64,000 nt of DNA from Lichenicoccus sp964245755 (lineage in GTDB: Bacteria > Pseudomonadota > Alphaproteobacteria > Acetobacterales > Acetobacteraceae): contig CAXTNV010000001.1 of the NCBI GenBank assembly GCA_964245755.1, forward strand, positions 87,128-151,127. The letters are read 5' to 3'. Positions 16,209-24,566 of the stretch are shown here, in pieces. The notes under the pieces are model-generated. The model had not been told where the DNA came from and did no database searches. It saw only the letters and a program-made list of their open reading frames with translations. Within the stretch, counting starts at the first letter, position 1. The number at the start of each line of letters is the position of its first letter. Position numbers and translations under genes: made by a program.

Positions 16209-17870
16209 ATGCCGCACCACAGAGCCCGACTTGGCGCCATGCTGGCAGCCCTTGCTCTCGCCGGCTCGCCCACCGCGCGCGCGGCCGATGACGGCGCAGC
16301 GATGCCGACGGCGAAAAGCGGACCCGCGGCGAGGGCGCCGCACTTCACGCCGCAGCAGAAGAGTTCCGACGGCTCGGTCACCGTGCGCGGCCAGAGGATC
16401 GACTACCAGGCCGTCGCCGGCACGCTGGTCGTGCATCCCAAGGACTGGGACGACGCCGACCCTGCCGATGCCTCCGATGCCGCTAGGCCCGACGCCAAGA
16501 ATCCGACGGCGGAGGCGGAGATGTTCTACGTCGCCTACTTCAAGAAGGGCGTCCGACCGGAGGATCGGCCGATCACGTTCGTCTATAACGGCGGTCCCGG
16601 CTCCGCCACGGTCTGGCTGCACATGGGCGCGCTGGGGCCTAGGCGCGTCGTCACCGCCGACGCCACCCACACCGATGCGGCGCCGTACCAGCTCATCAAC
16701 AACGACGACAGCCTGCTCGACGCCAGCGACCTCGTCTTCATCGATGCGCCGGGGACCGGCTTCGGACGTATCGAGGGCCGCGAAAAGGAGCACGCGTTCT
16801 ACGGCACCGATCCCGATGCCGACGCCTTCACCGGCTTCATCGCCCAGTTCCTGGCGCGCTTCGGCCGCTTCAACTCGCCGAAGTACCTATTCGGCGAAAG
16901 CTACGGCACCACGCGCTCCGCGATCGTCGCGAGCCGGCTGCAGGAGGACAAGGGCATCGACCTGAACGGCGTGATGCTGCTCTCGCAGATCCTCGACTAT
17001 GACAACAGCATCGACGGGCCGCAGTACAACCCGAGCGTCGACCAGCCCTACATCCTCGCGCTGCCCAGCTTCGCCGCGACCGCCTTCTACCATCACAAGC
17101 TGCCCCAGGCACGGGACCAGCCAGGCGACCTGCGCCGCTTCCTGAGCGAGGTGGAGCGTTTCGCCCTGACCGATTACACCAGCGCGCTGCAGCAGGGCAC
17201 CGCACTGGACGATGCCGAACGCGATCGGGTCGCGTCCAGGCTGCACGACTATACCGGACTGCCGGTCGACTACATCAAGAAGGCCGACCTGCGCGTCAAC
17301 GGCGGCGACTTCGAGCAGACCCTGCTGGGTCCCGAAGCGATGAACACCGGCCGGCTCGACAGCCGCTTCTCCGGACCTGCCCTCGACCCTCTGGCGGAGC
17401 GCTCGGAATACGATCCGCAGGGTGCCGCGATGTCGTCGGCCTACATCTCCGCCTTCAACGACTACGCGCGCAAGGTGCTGCATTACGGCGACAGCGATCC
17501 GGCCGGCGACGGCGTCATGGAGTACAAGGTGAGCGCCCACAACATCCGCGAGTGGAGCTTCACGCACCAGCCGCCCAACGCGGAGCGGCCAGTGCGCGGC
17601 GTGCCCAACGTGCTGCCCGATCTCGCCAACGCGATGAAACTCAATCCGAAGCTGAGAATACAGCTCAACCAGGGCTTCTTCGATCTGGGAACGCCCTACT
17701 TCGAGGGTGTCTGGGAGATGCGCCACCTTCCGATCCCCAAGAGCCTCGCCGGCAACATCGAGATCCGGCAGTACGAGTCCGGCCACATGGTCTACGCCCA
17801 CGAGGCGTCGCTGCGGCAGCTGCACGACAACGCCGCGGACTTCATCCGCCGCACCGACAACCAGCGATAG
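16209..17870 (+). CDS. Secreted serine carboxypeptidase, peptidase family S10
   Basis: Predicted exported exopeptidase that removes C-terminal residues from peptides. The ATG at 16209 has a GGGAG ribosome site and begins a signal peptide ending near ARAADDG, so it probably acts in the periplasm or outside the cell. It has 553 residues. The oxyanion motif NGGPGS precedes the nucleophile Ser231 in GESYG; Asp492 (NQGFFDLGTP) and His526 (YESGHMVY) complete the triad. Family S10 is best known from eukaryotes but occurs widely in acid-tolerant bacteria. Frames starting upstream at 16140 come from the duplicated contig end. It appears monocistronic or paired with the nucleoside hydrolase. Confidence 0.9.
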   Translation: MPHHRARLGAMLAALALAGSPTARAADDGAAMPTAKSGPAARAPHFTPQQKSSDGSVTVRGQRIDYQAVAGTLVVHPKDWDDADPADASDAARPDAKNPTAEAEMFYVAYFKKGVRPEDRPITFVYNGGPGSATVWLHMGALGPRRVVTADATHTDAAPYQLINNDDSLLDASDLVFIDAPGTGFGRIEGREKEHAFYGTDPDADAFTGFIAQFLARFGRFNSPKYLFGESYGTTRSAIVASRLQEDKGIDLNGVMLLSQILDYDNSIDGPQYNPSVDQPYILALPSFAATAFYHHKLPQARDQPGDLRRFLSEVERFALTDYTSALQQGTALDDAERDRVASRLHDYTGLPVDYIKKADLRVNGGDFEQTLLGPEAMNTGRLDSRFSGPALDPLAERSEYDPQGAAMSSAYISAFNDYARKVLHYGDSDPAGDGVMEYKVSAHNIREWSFTHQPPNAERPVRGVPNVLPDLANAMKLNPKLRIQLNQGFFDLGTPYFEGVWEMRHLPIPKSLAGNIEIRQYESGHMVYAHEASLRQLHDNAADFIRRTDNQR

Positions 17871-17942
17871 CACCACAGCTGCGGTTGCCTTTGCCGCCGC
17901 ATCGCGGTTTGCTCGGACCAGCTCCTGAGAACGAGGACCACC

Positions 17943-18896
17943 ATGCGCAAGGTCATCTTCGACACCGATCCGGGCGTGGATGACGCGATGGCCCTCGCCC
18001 TGCTGACGCGGCGGCCGGAGCTCGAGCTGATCGGCGTCACCACCGTGCTCGGCAATGCGGGCATCGAGACGGTGACCCGCAACGCGCTGTTCCTCAAGGA
18101 TCGGCTGGGGTTCTCGGCGCCGGTGGCACAGGGTTCGGGCGTCACCCTGCTCGGCAAGCACGGCCAGCATGCGCATCACGTGCATGGCGAGCACGCGCTG
18201 GGCGGCATCGGCATTCCGCATACGCTGTCCAGCCGCGTCGACGGCCGGCGCGGCCATCGCATGATGATCGACCTGATCCGCAGCTTCCCGGGCGAGGTGA
18301 CGATCATCGCGGTCGGCCGCATGACCAACCTAGCCCGGGCGCTGGACAAGGATCCCGAGATCGCGCGGCTGGTGCAGGGCGTGATCGTGATGGGCGGCGC
18401 ATTCGGCACCAACGGCCACTCCGGCAACGTCTCCCCGGTGGCCGAGGCCAATATCGCCGGCGATCCGGACGCGGCGGACGCGGTGTTCACGGCGCACTGG
18501 CCGGTCACGATCGTGGGCCTCGACGTCACGCAGGAGGTGGTGCTCGGCGCGGCCCTGCTCGACCGGCTGCGCGACGCCGGCGGCGAGCTGGGACGGCTGC
18601 TGCACGAGCTGTCGCAGACCTATCTCGGCTTCCATCAGCGCACCCGCAAGCTCGACGGGATCTTCGCGCATGACAGCCTGGCGGTCGCCTACGCGGTCGA
18701 TCCGACCCTGTTCACCCTGCGTGAAGGCCCGGTGCGTGTGATCTGTGGCGGCTTGGCTTCCGGCCAGACCATCCAGAAGCCGGAGCGACCGCCCTTCCCG
18801 ACTCCCGCCTGGGATCCGCACCCGTCGCAATATGTGTGCACCGGCGTCGACCCGGCGCGGGTGCTGGCGCTGATCGAGCAGAGCTTCCTGGGCTGA
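17943..18896 (+). CDS. Inosine/uridine-preferring nucleoside hydrolase
   Basis: Cleaves the N-glycosidic bond of ribonucleosides for purine and pyrimidine salvage. It has 317 residues. The N-terminal DTDPGVDD motif (residues 7-14) supplies calcium ligands. VMGGAFGTNGHSGNVSPVAEANIAGDPDAA is the conserved ribose-binding region, and FAHDSLAVAY near the C-terminus carries the catalytic histidine and calcium-binding aspartate. No signal peptide is seen, so it is cytoplasmic. It lies 72 bases after the carboxypeptidase and may share its transcript. Exact substrate preference cannot be read from sequence. Confidence 0.92.
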   Translation: MRKVIFDTDPGVDDAMALALLTRRPELELIGVTTVLGNAGIETVTRNALFLKDRLGFSAPVAQGSGVTLLGKHGQHAHHVHGEHALGGIGIPHTLSSRVDGRRGHRMMIDLIRSFPGEVTIIAVGRMTNLARALDKDPEIARLVQGVIVMGGAFGTNGHSGNVSPVAEANIAGDPDAADAVFTAHWPVTIVGLDVTQEVVLGAALLDRLRDAGGELGRLLHELSQTYLGFHQRTRKLDGIFAHDSLAVAYAVDPTLFTLREGPVRVICGGLASGQTIQKPERPPFPTPAWDPHPSQYVCTGVDPARVLALIEQSFLG

Positions 18897-18918
18897 TCCC
18901 GCGTCGGCCGGCTCCGGC

Positions 18919-19836
18919 TCAGCCGCGCCCGGTCAGCAGGTAGCAGGGACAGCCGGCGCTGCGCGACGCGTGCGGGTCGGGTTCGAGCAGCTCTTCCACG
19001 GCCATGCGACGCAACCGCAGCACCACGAAGTCGGCCGGTCCATCCAGGATGTAGTCGTAATCCTCGGCCAGCACCGACAGCCAGTAGCCGACCCCCTGCC
19101 GCTCGGTCAGGATCATCGGATCCGACGTGCTGACCAGCAGACCCTGCTTCAGCGCCAGCTCCGCATCCGGACCGTTCGTGACGTGGTAGAGATAGGCGTC
19201 GGCGCGATCGGTGGCGCGCAGGTTGCGCGGATCGACCCGCTGCAGCAGCACGTCGTGCGGACCGAGCAGGCGCGGCTCCGGGTCAGGCTGCGGCGGCTCC
19301 GGGATGGTCGCGGCGGCGGTCGGCGCTGCCGGCACTTCAGGGGCGGTCGCCTCGTCCTCGGGCGGATCGTATCTGGCAGGGTCGTCTCTGGACGGGTCGT
19401 CGTCTGGAGCCGCCTGCGCCCCCTCGAACAGGTCCTCCTGCGGCACCGGCGCCGGCCGCGCACGCATGCGCCGCACCGGCGTGCTGTCTCCATCTGGGGC
19501 CGCCTCGGCTTCCGCCGCCGCGCCCTCGGCCTTCGAGGCCGCCGGATCCGATCCGAAGGGCAGTTCCTCGGTCTGCAGCGCGCCACGCGAGAGGCGTGCA
19601 CGGGCGCGGCCGATACGTCCCTCGAGATCCTTGCTCATCGTCGCTCCGGGCGCGGCCGCGCCGACCGCCCGCCAGTACAGGGCGACGGCTTCCTGAGGAT
19701 GACGCGCGCCACGCACCCGGCGCAGCACCCGGCCGCTCTCATCCTCGATGCGAAACACCTGGACGTCGAGCCCGCCGGGAGCCCCATCCGCCCGCGCCCG
19801 AACCCTGCCGCTTTTCATCGGCGCTACCACATCCAT
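18919..19836 (-). CDS. Uncharacterised protein with acidic linker and possible ADP-ribosyltransferase-like C-terminal domain
   Basis: The 305-residue product is not assigned to a known family. Residues 20-70 form a small basic segment (VFRIEDESGRVLRRVRGARH). Residues 90-195 are rich in Pro, Ala, Asp and Glu and probably disordered. The last 95 residues are compact and contain DAYLYHVTNGPDAELALKQG, VGYWLSVLAEDY and FVVLRLRRM. A YHVT-x(n)-GL opening followed by later strands is seen in KptA/Tpt1 and DarT-like ADP-ribosyltransferase folds; this resemblance is weak and by eye only. It is convergent with the nucleoside hydrolase and in the same direction as, downstream of, the Rid-like gene. A shorter start at 19818 is possible. 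Confidence 0.6.
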   Translation of the reverse strand: MDVVAPMKSGRVRARADGAPGGLDVQVFRIEDESGRVLRRVRGARHPQEAVALYWRAVGAAAPGATMSKDLEGRIGRARARLSRGALQTEELPFGSDPAASKAEGAAAEAEAAPDGDSTPVRRMRARPAPVPQEDLFEGAQAAPDDDPSRDDPARYDPPEDEATAPEVPAAPTAAATIPEPPQPDPEPRLLGPHDVLLQRVDPRNLRATDRADAYLYHVTNGPDAELALKQGLLVSTSDPMILTERQGVGYWLSVLAEDYDYILDGPADFVVLRLRRMAVEELLEPDPHASRSAGCPCYLLTGRG

Positions 19837-20022
19837 GCCGGTGCCTACATCGCGGTTGAGCCGTCCTGGCCGGTCGGCGATGGACGGGCGTCATCTGCCG
19901 GCCGATCAAGGCCGTTGCTCAAGGGGGCGCTTCTATCGTCCCGTCCCCCGCTGCGTCAACGCGGGTTTGGCAGCGTCCGGCCGTATCGGCACCGAGGCTC
20001 GATCGACGGCCGGCTTGATCGA

Positions 20023-20514
20023 TCACGCGCCGGCGCGGCAGGCCAGCAACTCGAGTTCGATCTGCATGTCCACCGCGTCGAAGCTGCTGACCAGGTACAG
20101 GGTTGCGGCCGGACGGGCATCGCCGAATGCATCGCGAAGCAGCGGAAAACAGGCCGGAAAGCCGTCCGCGTCCTGCATCAGGTAGGTGACGCGCACCACA
20201 TCCTGCATCGACAGTCCGGCCGATGCCAGCGACGCCGCACCGTTGCGCAGCGCCTGCCGGCACTGCTCCGCGAGGTGACGCGAGAACCGGCCGCGCACGG
20301 GGTCAAACCCGGTAACCCGGCGCAGGCGCACCTCGGGATGGCGGCCGCGGGTCTGCCGGCGCTCGATCGTGACGGACGCCCTTGCGCCGCGGAGCAGACG
20401 ATCCTGAATTTCCTCCTGGGCCGGTCTCTGCGTGGCGAGCATCTTAAGGACGTCCCCGGCCTGTGCAGGCCACAGTTGCGTCACAATTTGCGGAAACTCA
20501 ATCTTTTTTAACAT
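20023..20514 (-). CDS. Rid (YjgF/YER057c) family protein with atypical N-terminus
   Basis: Rid proteins deaminate reactive enamine/imine intermediates. The C-terminal 95 residues are a clear match: TGFDPVRGRFS, AEQCRQALRNGAASLASAGLSMQDVVRVTYLM, and ARPAATLYLVSSFDAVDMQIELELLA, including the arginine expected to bind the substrate carboxylate. The N-terminal 65 residues do not show the usual AVVxGDxVFVSGxTG strands and are Arg- and Gln-rich instead. The gene may therefore be rearranged or partly degraded. The start at 20514 is a guess; no good ribosome site precedes it. It diverges from hprK. Confidence 0.65.
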   Translation of the reverse strand: MLKKIEFPQIVTQLWPAQAGDVLKMLATQRPAQEEIQDRLLRGARASVTIERRQTRGRHPEVRLRRVTGFDPVRGRFSRHLAEQCRQALRNGAASLASAGLSMQDVVRVTYLMQDADGFPACFPLLRDAFGDARPAATLYLVSSFDAVDMQIELELLACRAGA

Positions 20515-20604
20515 GGCAGCAACATGTTCGGACGCCGCTCGGGAAAGCGACGTCGGCCGATCGGATCGATTCCAATCGTGTCTTCCCTGCTCTAGGATTG
20601 TCCG
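20515..20604. promoter_or_regulatory. Short divergent region upstream of hprK
   Basis: Ninety bases separate the Rid-like gene from hprK and should hold the promoter of the PTS cluster. I find no convincing sigma-70 match. Confidence 0.35.
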
Positions 20605-21027
20605 GTGAGGACCCGGATCCACGCAAGCTGTGCGGCGCGCGATGAAGCCGGCGTGCTGCTGCTCGGTCCTCCCGGCTGCGGCAAGTCTGATCTGCTGCTG
20701 CGGCTGATCGACCGCGGCTTCGCGCTGGTAGCGGATGACCGGGTCGAGCTCGAGCTTGGCCTGGCGACGCCGTTGCCGGGACAGGAGGGGCTGGTCGAGA
20801 TGCGCGGGCTCGGCATCCTGCACCTCGCCCACCGGGCACCGGTCCGGCTGATGCTCGCCTGCGAACTCGGCCAAGCCACGACCCGGCTGCCTGAGCCGGC
20901 ATGGCATGCACTCGGTCTGCCGCTGCTGCGGCTCGATCCTCGACCGGCCTCGGCCGCTCTGTTGGTGGCGCACGCACTGGATTGCGTGCAGCGGCGTACG
21001 GCGATGCATGCCGGCGCCTTCGCATGA
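20605..21027 (+). CDS. hprK: HPr kinase/phosphorylase, short alphaproteobacterial form
   Basis: Phosphorylates and dephosphorylates a serine of HPr. The product has only 140 residues, consisting of the C-terminal kinase domain without the N-terminal domain of Firmicutes HprK; this short form is normal in alphaproteobacteria. The P-loop GPPGCGKS is at residues 21-28, followed by ALVADDRVEL and the HprK signature region EMRGLGIL. The start is GTG at 20605. It heads the cluster hprK-rapZ-EIIA-HPr-EI, where it probably tunes the phosphorelay to cell metabolism. Confidence 0.9.
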   Translation: MRTRIHASCAARDEAGVLLLGPPGCGKSDLLLRLIDRGFALVADDRVELELGLATPLPGQEGLVEMRGLGILHLAHRAPVRLMLACELGQATTRLPEPAWHALGLPLLRLDPRPASAALLVAHALDCVQRRTAMHAGAFA

Positions 21028-21037
21028 GCCCGGTGAC

Positions 21038-21949
21038 ATGACCGGAGCGCGGCGCATCCTGCTGGTCACCGGCCTGTCCGGCGCCGGCAAGTCGTCGATC
21101 CTGCGCATCCTCGAGGATCTTGGCCACGAAGCGGTGGACAACCCGCCGCTTCCGATGATCGGCGAGATCATCCGGCGCAGCGACGCGCCGATGGCGATCG
21201 GTGTCGATGTCCGGACCACCGGGTTCGACGCAGCTTCGCTGCTGCAGGCGCTGACCGGGCTGCGCCGCGATCCCCGATTGCGCGTCGAGCTGCTGTTCGC
21301 AGTGGCCGAGGAGGCGGTGCTGCTGCGTCGCTACACCGCCACGCGCAGGCGGCATCCGCTGGCGCGCAGCGGGCGGGTGTCGGACGGCATCGACGACGAG
21401 ATCGGGCTAACCGCGCCGCTGCGCGCGGATGCCGACCTGGTCGTCGATACCTCCGAGCTGCTGCCGGCGGAACTGCGTCGTCTGGTGGAAGCGCGCTACG
21501 GGGGCGGCGGCGAGGATGTGGCGAGGCTGACCGTGTCGCTGATCTCATTTGCATTCCCCGCAGGTCTGCCACGCGATTCCGACATGGTATTTGACGCCAG
21601 ATTCCTCCGTAACCCGTTCTACGACCCTACATTATGCTCATCCACCGGGCTGGACCGGATGGTGGCGGAGCACGTCGCATCCGATCCTGACTACTTCGCG
21701 TTCCTGGACAGGATCCATGATCTGTTGCGATTGGTGCTGCCGCGGTTCGTTACCGAGGGTAAGAAATATGTTACCTTGGCTGTCGGCTGCTCCGGTGGGC
21801 GGCACCGCTCGGTGACGCTGGTGGAAGCGCTGGCGCGGCGGCTCGAAGGAGCGGTCTCGGGTTCGAATGGGGATGAGGCTCTGCATTGTGTCAGGTTTTC
21901 GGTCATCGTGATGCATCGTGAACTCGCGCGCGCGGGGCGGCCGTCATGA
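21038..21949 (+). CDS. rapZ: RNase adapter RapZ / nucleotide-binding protein
   Basis: P-loop protein which in enterobacteria directs RNase E to the GlmZ small RNA; its role in alphaproteobacteria is less clear. It has 303 residues from the ATG at 21038. Walker A GLSGAGKSS is near residues 12-20, VDNPPLPMIGEI matches the family, and the C-terminal CSGGRHRSV motif is intact. It lies 10 bases after hprK and overlaps the next gene by four bases. Frames extending upstream are shadows of hprK. Confidence 0.93.
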   Translation: MTGARRILLVTGLSGAGKSSILRILEDLGHEAVDNPPLPMIGEIIRRSDAPMAIGVDVRTTGFDAASLLQALTGLRRDPRLRVELLFAVAEEAVLLRRYTATRRRHPLARSGRVSDGIDDEIGLTAPLRADADLVVDTSELLPAELRRLVEARYGGGGEDVARLTVSLISFAFPAGLPRDSDMVFDARFLRNPFYDPTLCSSTGLDRMVAEHVASDPDYFAFLDRIHDLLRLVLPRFVTEGKKYVTLAVGCSGGRHRSVTLVEALARRLEGAVSGSNGDEALHCVRFSVIVMHRELARAGRPS

Positions 21950-22419
21950 TCGGCATGGTCCTGATCACCCACGGCGAGCTCGGAGAGACGCTTCGTGCCG
22001 CGATGGAGCACGTGGTGGGCCCACAGAAGCAGGTTGCCACCCTGAGCATTGGCGCTGACGACCAGATCCCGTCCTGCCGCCGGGCGCTCGCCCAGCAGAT
22101 TGATCAGGTGGATACCGGTGACGGCGTCATGCTGCTAACCGACATGTTCGGCAGCACGCCCTCCAACCTCGCCATTGCCGCCATGGAACGCGGCGGGGTC
22201 GAGGTGATCGCCGGCGTCAACCTGCCGATGCTGGTCAAGCTGGCCAAGACCCGGTCGCAGCGCACGCTGGCGGAGTGCGCCCACATCGGCGAAACGGCCG
22301 GCCGCAAATACATCGCGGCGGCGTCGCACCTGCCGTCGAGCTGCCTCGGTGGCGCCATGTGCTGCAACGGTAGCACTCCGCTCAGCCCCCGCGTGCTGGA
22401 CGAGGCGACGCTGCGCTGA
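21946..22419 (+). CDS. PTS EIIA component of the mannose/fructose type
   Basis: Terminal phosphoryl acceptor of a regulatory phosphotransferase chain. It has 157 residues with the EIIA-Man fold. The phosphorylated histidine is H9 in VLITHGELGE, and LLTDMFGSTPSN and VNLPMLVKLAK are the family motifs. No EIIB, EIIC or EIID lies nearby, so it probably acts in regulation and not in sugar uptake. The C-terminal tail (about residues 130-157) is longer than the minimal domain. It overlaps rapZ by four bases. Confidence 0.92.
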   Translation: MIGMVLITHGELGETLRAAMEHVVGPQKQVATLSIGADDQIPSCRRALAQQIDQVDTGDGVMLLTDMFGSTPSNLAIAAMERGGVEVIAGVNLPMLVKLAKTRSQRTLAECAHIGETAGRKYIAAASHLPSSCLGGAMCCNGSTPLSPRVLDEATLR

Positions 22420-22736
22420 CTTCAGCGGACAACCAGTCCTCCGGCAGCCAGCCGCCCGGCGGCGATCCGGTCCGCCGTGTCGTCACCATCGTCAACCAGC
22501 GCGGGCTGCACGCGCGTGCCGCGGCAAAGTTCGTTTCCATGGCCGAGCAATTCGGCGCGTCGATCGAGGTCGCGCGCGAGGGCGAGATCGTGGCGGCCCG
22601 GTCGATCATGGGCTTGATGATGCTCGGCGCCGGCCGCGGCACGCAGATCGAACTGATTGCTGATGGCTGGGACGCGCGCGAGGCGCTGGACGCGCTTTCG
22701 GGCCTCGTCGAGGCTGGCTTCCATGAGCAGGACTGA
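22416..22736 (+). CDS. ptsH: Phosphocarrier protein HPr (probable CTG start)
   Basis: Relays phosphate from enzyme I to EIIA. The phosphorylated histidine lies in QRGLHARAAAKF, and the regulatory serine region AARSIMGLMML is present. In this frame the only usual start codon is ATG 22539, which falls after the active histidine and would leave a useless fragment. The first in-frame stop upstream is at 22371, and no ATG, GTG or TTG lies between. CTG at 22416 overlaps the EIIA stop as CTGA, mirroring the ATGA couplings around it, and gives 106 residues with His32. A sequencing error at that base is the main alternative. Confidence 0.82.
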   Translation: MTSADNQSSGSQPPGGDPVRRVVTIVNQRGLHARAAAKFVSMAEQFGASIEVAREGEIVAARSIMGLMMLGAGRGTQIELIADGWDAREALDALSGLVEAGFHEQD

Positions 22737-24564
22737 GGCCAGGACCGGAGCCAGATCTCGTTCGGGCCCTGGCAGGCAGCATCCGGAGCGCAGCTTCGCC
22801 GGCGTCGGCATCTCTCCCGGCATCGCCATCGGTCGCCCCGCGGCTCCCAGCGAAGCGCCGGTGGCAGTGACCGCGCACCGCATCGAGCCTGGAACCGAGC
22901 AGGCCGAGGCCGACCGCTTGGCGGACGCCGTGACGCGCTCGCTGCGGCAGCTCGAGAAGCTGAATGCCCGCCTGGCACTGCTTCCCGAGGAGACGCAGCA
23001 CGAGATCGCGCCGCTGCTCGATGCCTACCGGCAGATGCTCGGCCCGTCGCGGCTGCTGCGCGGCGCCGCGCGCCGGATCCAGGAGGAGCGGCTGAACGCC
23101 GAGGCCGCCGTCGCCGAAGAGGCGGAGGCATTGTCGCTGCGGCTGCGCGACCAATCCGGGGGCGCCTCCGATACCGAGGACGCAGCCGCCGCCATGCGGC
23201 GCGCCGAGGAGGTGCGCGAGATCGGCCGCAGGCTGGTGCGCAACCTCACCCGCGCTCCGTTCCGCTCCTTCACCGCCATCCCCACCGGCGCCGTGCTGCT
23301 GGCCGAGCAGCTGCGCCCGGCGGACGCGGCGCTGATCGACCCTTCCCGGGTCGCTGCGGTGGTCACAGACGAGGGCGGCGAGGCGGACCACACCGCGATC
23401 ATGCTCCGCGCCCTCGGCGTCCCGGCCGTGATGGGCGTGGCAGGAGTGACCGAGGCGGCACGCTCGGCAGCGCTGGTGATCGTGGACGGCGCCGCCGGTA
23501 CGGTGGTGGTCGACCCGACGCCGGCCACTCTGGCGAACGCGCGCAGCGGAGTCGCCGCCTATGGCCGCGAGCGGCAGCGCTTCGCCAGGCTGCGCCGCCT
23601 GCCGGCGGAGCTCGCCAGCGGCGAGCAGATCGAGCTGCAGGCCAACCTCGAGCTGCCGACGGAGCTGCCGCTGATCGCGCAGTCGGGTGCGGCCGGCATC
23701 GGCCTGCTGCGCACCGAGTTCCTGTTCATCAACGCCGAGTTCCTGCCGGACGAGGCGGCGCAGGAGGCGGTCTACCGCGAGGTGATCGAGGCGATGGGCG
23801 CCGACTGCACCACCATCCGCGTGCTCGACTGGGGCGGCGAGAAGCAGAGCGAGGCGCTCGGCAACATCGGCTTTGCACCCGGCGGCGGCGACCTCAACCC
23901 AGCGCTGGGCCTGCGCGGCCTGCGCCTGCTGCTGCGTCATCCCGCGGTGCTGGAGACCCAGCTCGCCGCCATCCTGCGCGCTTCGAGCGCCGGCCCGGTG
24001 CGGGTGATGCTGCCGATGGTCACCATCCTGGGCGAGCTGCGCGCGGCGCGCGCCATCTACGAGCGGGTGGCGAGGCGGCTGCGCCGCAAGGGGGTCAAGC
24101 TTCCCGACAAGCTGCCGCCGCTCGGGGTGATGATCGAGACCCCGGCGGCCGCGATCGGCGCCGACGCGATGGCGCTGGAGGCGGATTTCCTTGCCATCGG
24201 CACCAACGACCTGACGATGTACACGCTGGCGGTGGACCGTGCCTCGGCCGACGTCTCCGCGCTCTACGACTCGCTGCACCCGGCGGTGATCCGGCTGATC
24301 GCCGGCACCACCGAGGCGGCGCTGCGCCTGCGCCGGCCGGTATCGTGCTGCGGCGAGATGGCCGGCAACCCGCTGCTGATGCCGCTGCTGCTCGGTCTCG
24401 GGCTGCGCTCGTTCAGCATGAACGCGTCGGCAGTGCCGCGGGTCAAGCAGGCGGTGCGCGCCCTCAACCTCGACGAGTGCCGGCGCTTCGCACGGCGGGT
24501 GAGCGAGCAGACCGATCCGGAATCGGTGGCCAGGCTGGTCGCCGAGTTCTCCAAGGCGCGGTAG
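22723..24564 (+). CDS. ptsI: Phosphoenolpyruvate-protein phosphotransferase (enzyme I)
   Basis: Takes phosphate from phosphoenolpyruvate and gives it to HPr. The ATG at 22723 lies inside the end of the HPr gene and gives 613 residues. The early segment FAGVGISPGIAIGRP starts the domain. The active histidine is in GGEADHTAIMLRALG, where canonical enzymes read TSH. The PEP-binding TIM barrel has LRTEFLF, RVLDWGGEKQ, GVMIETPAA, FLAIGTNDLTMYTLAVDR and VSCCGEMAG with the proton-donor cysteine. It completes the relay begun by hprK, rapZ, EIIA and HPr. It lacks the GAF domain of PtsP. Confidence 0.94.
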   Translation: MSRTEARTGARSRSGPGRQHPERSFAGVGISPGIAIGRPAAPSEAPVAVTAHRIEPGTEQAEADRLADAVTRSLRQLEKLNARLALLPEETQHEIAPLLDAYRQMLGPSRLLRGAARRIQEERLNAEAAVAEEAEALSLRLRDQSGGASDTEDAAAAMRRAEEVREIGRRLVRNLTRAPFRSFTAIPTGAVLLAEQLRPADAALIDPSRVAAVVTDEGGEADHTAIMLRALGVPAVMGVAGVTEAARSAALVIVDGAAGTVVVDPTPATLANARSGVAAYGRERQRFARLRRLPAELASGEQIELQANLELPTELPLIAQSGAAGIGLLRTEFLFINAEFLPDEAAQEAVYREVIEAMGADCTTIRVLDWGGEKQSEALGNIGFAPGGGDLNPALGLRGLRLLLRHPAVLETQLAAILRASSAGPVRVMLPMVTILGELRAARAIYERVARRLRRKGVKLPDKLPPLGVMIETPAAAIGADAMALEADFLAIGTNDLTMYTLAVDRASADVSALYDSLHPAVIRLIAGTTEAALRLRRPVSCCGEMAGNPLLMPLLLGLGLRSFSMNASAVPRVKQAVRALNLDECRRFARRVSEQTDPESVARLVAEFSKAR

Positions 24565-24566
24565 CT

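Noticed and set aside
20023..21219. Extending the Rid-like gene to a 398-residue protein
   Set aside because: The added 235 residues are antisense to hprK and the start of rapZ and carry no recognisable domain; only the last part is Rid-like.
22539..22736. ATG 22539 as the HPr start
   Set aside because: It would remove the phosphorylated histidine and the first strand and helix, leaving a non-functional 65-residue fragment.
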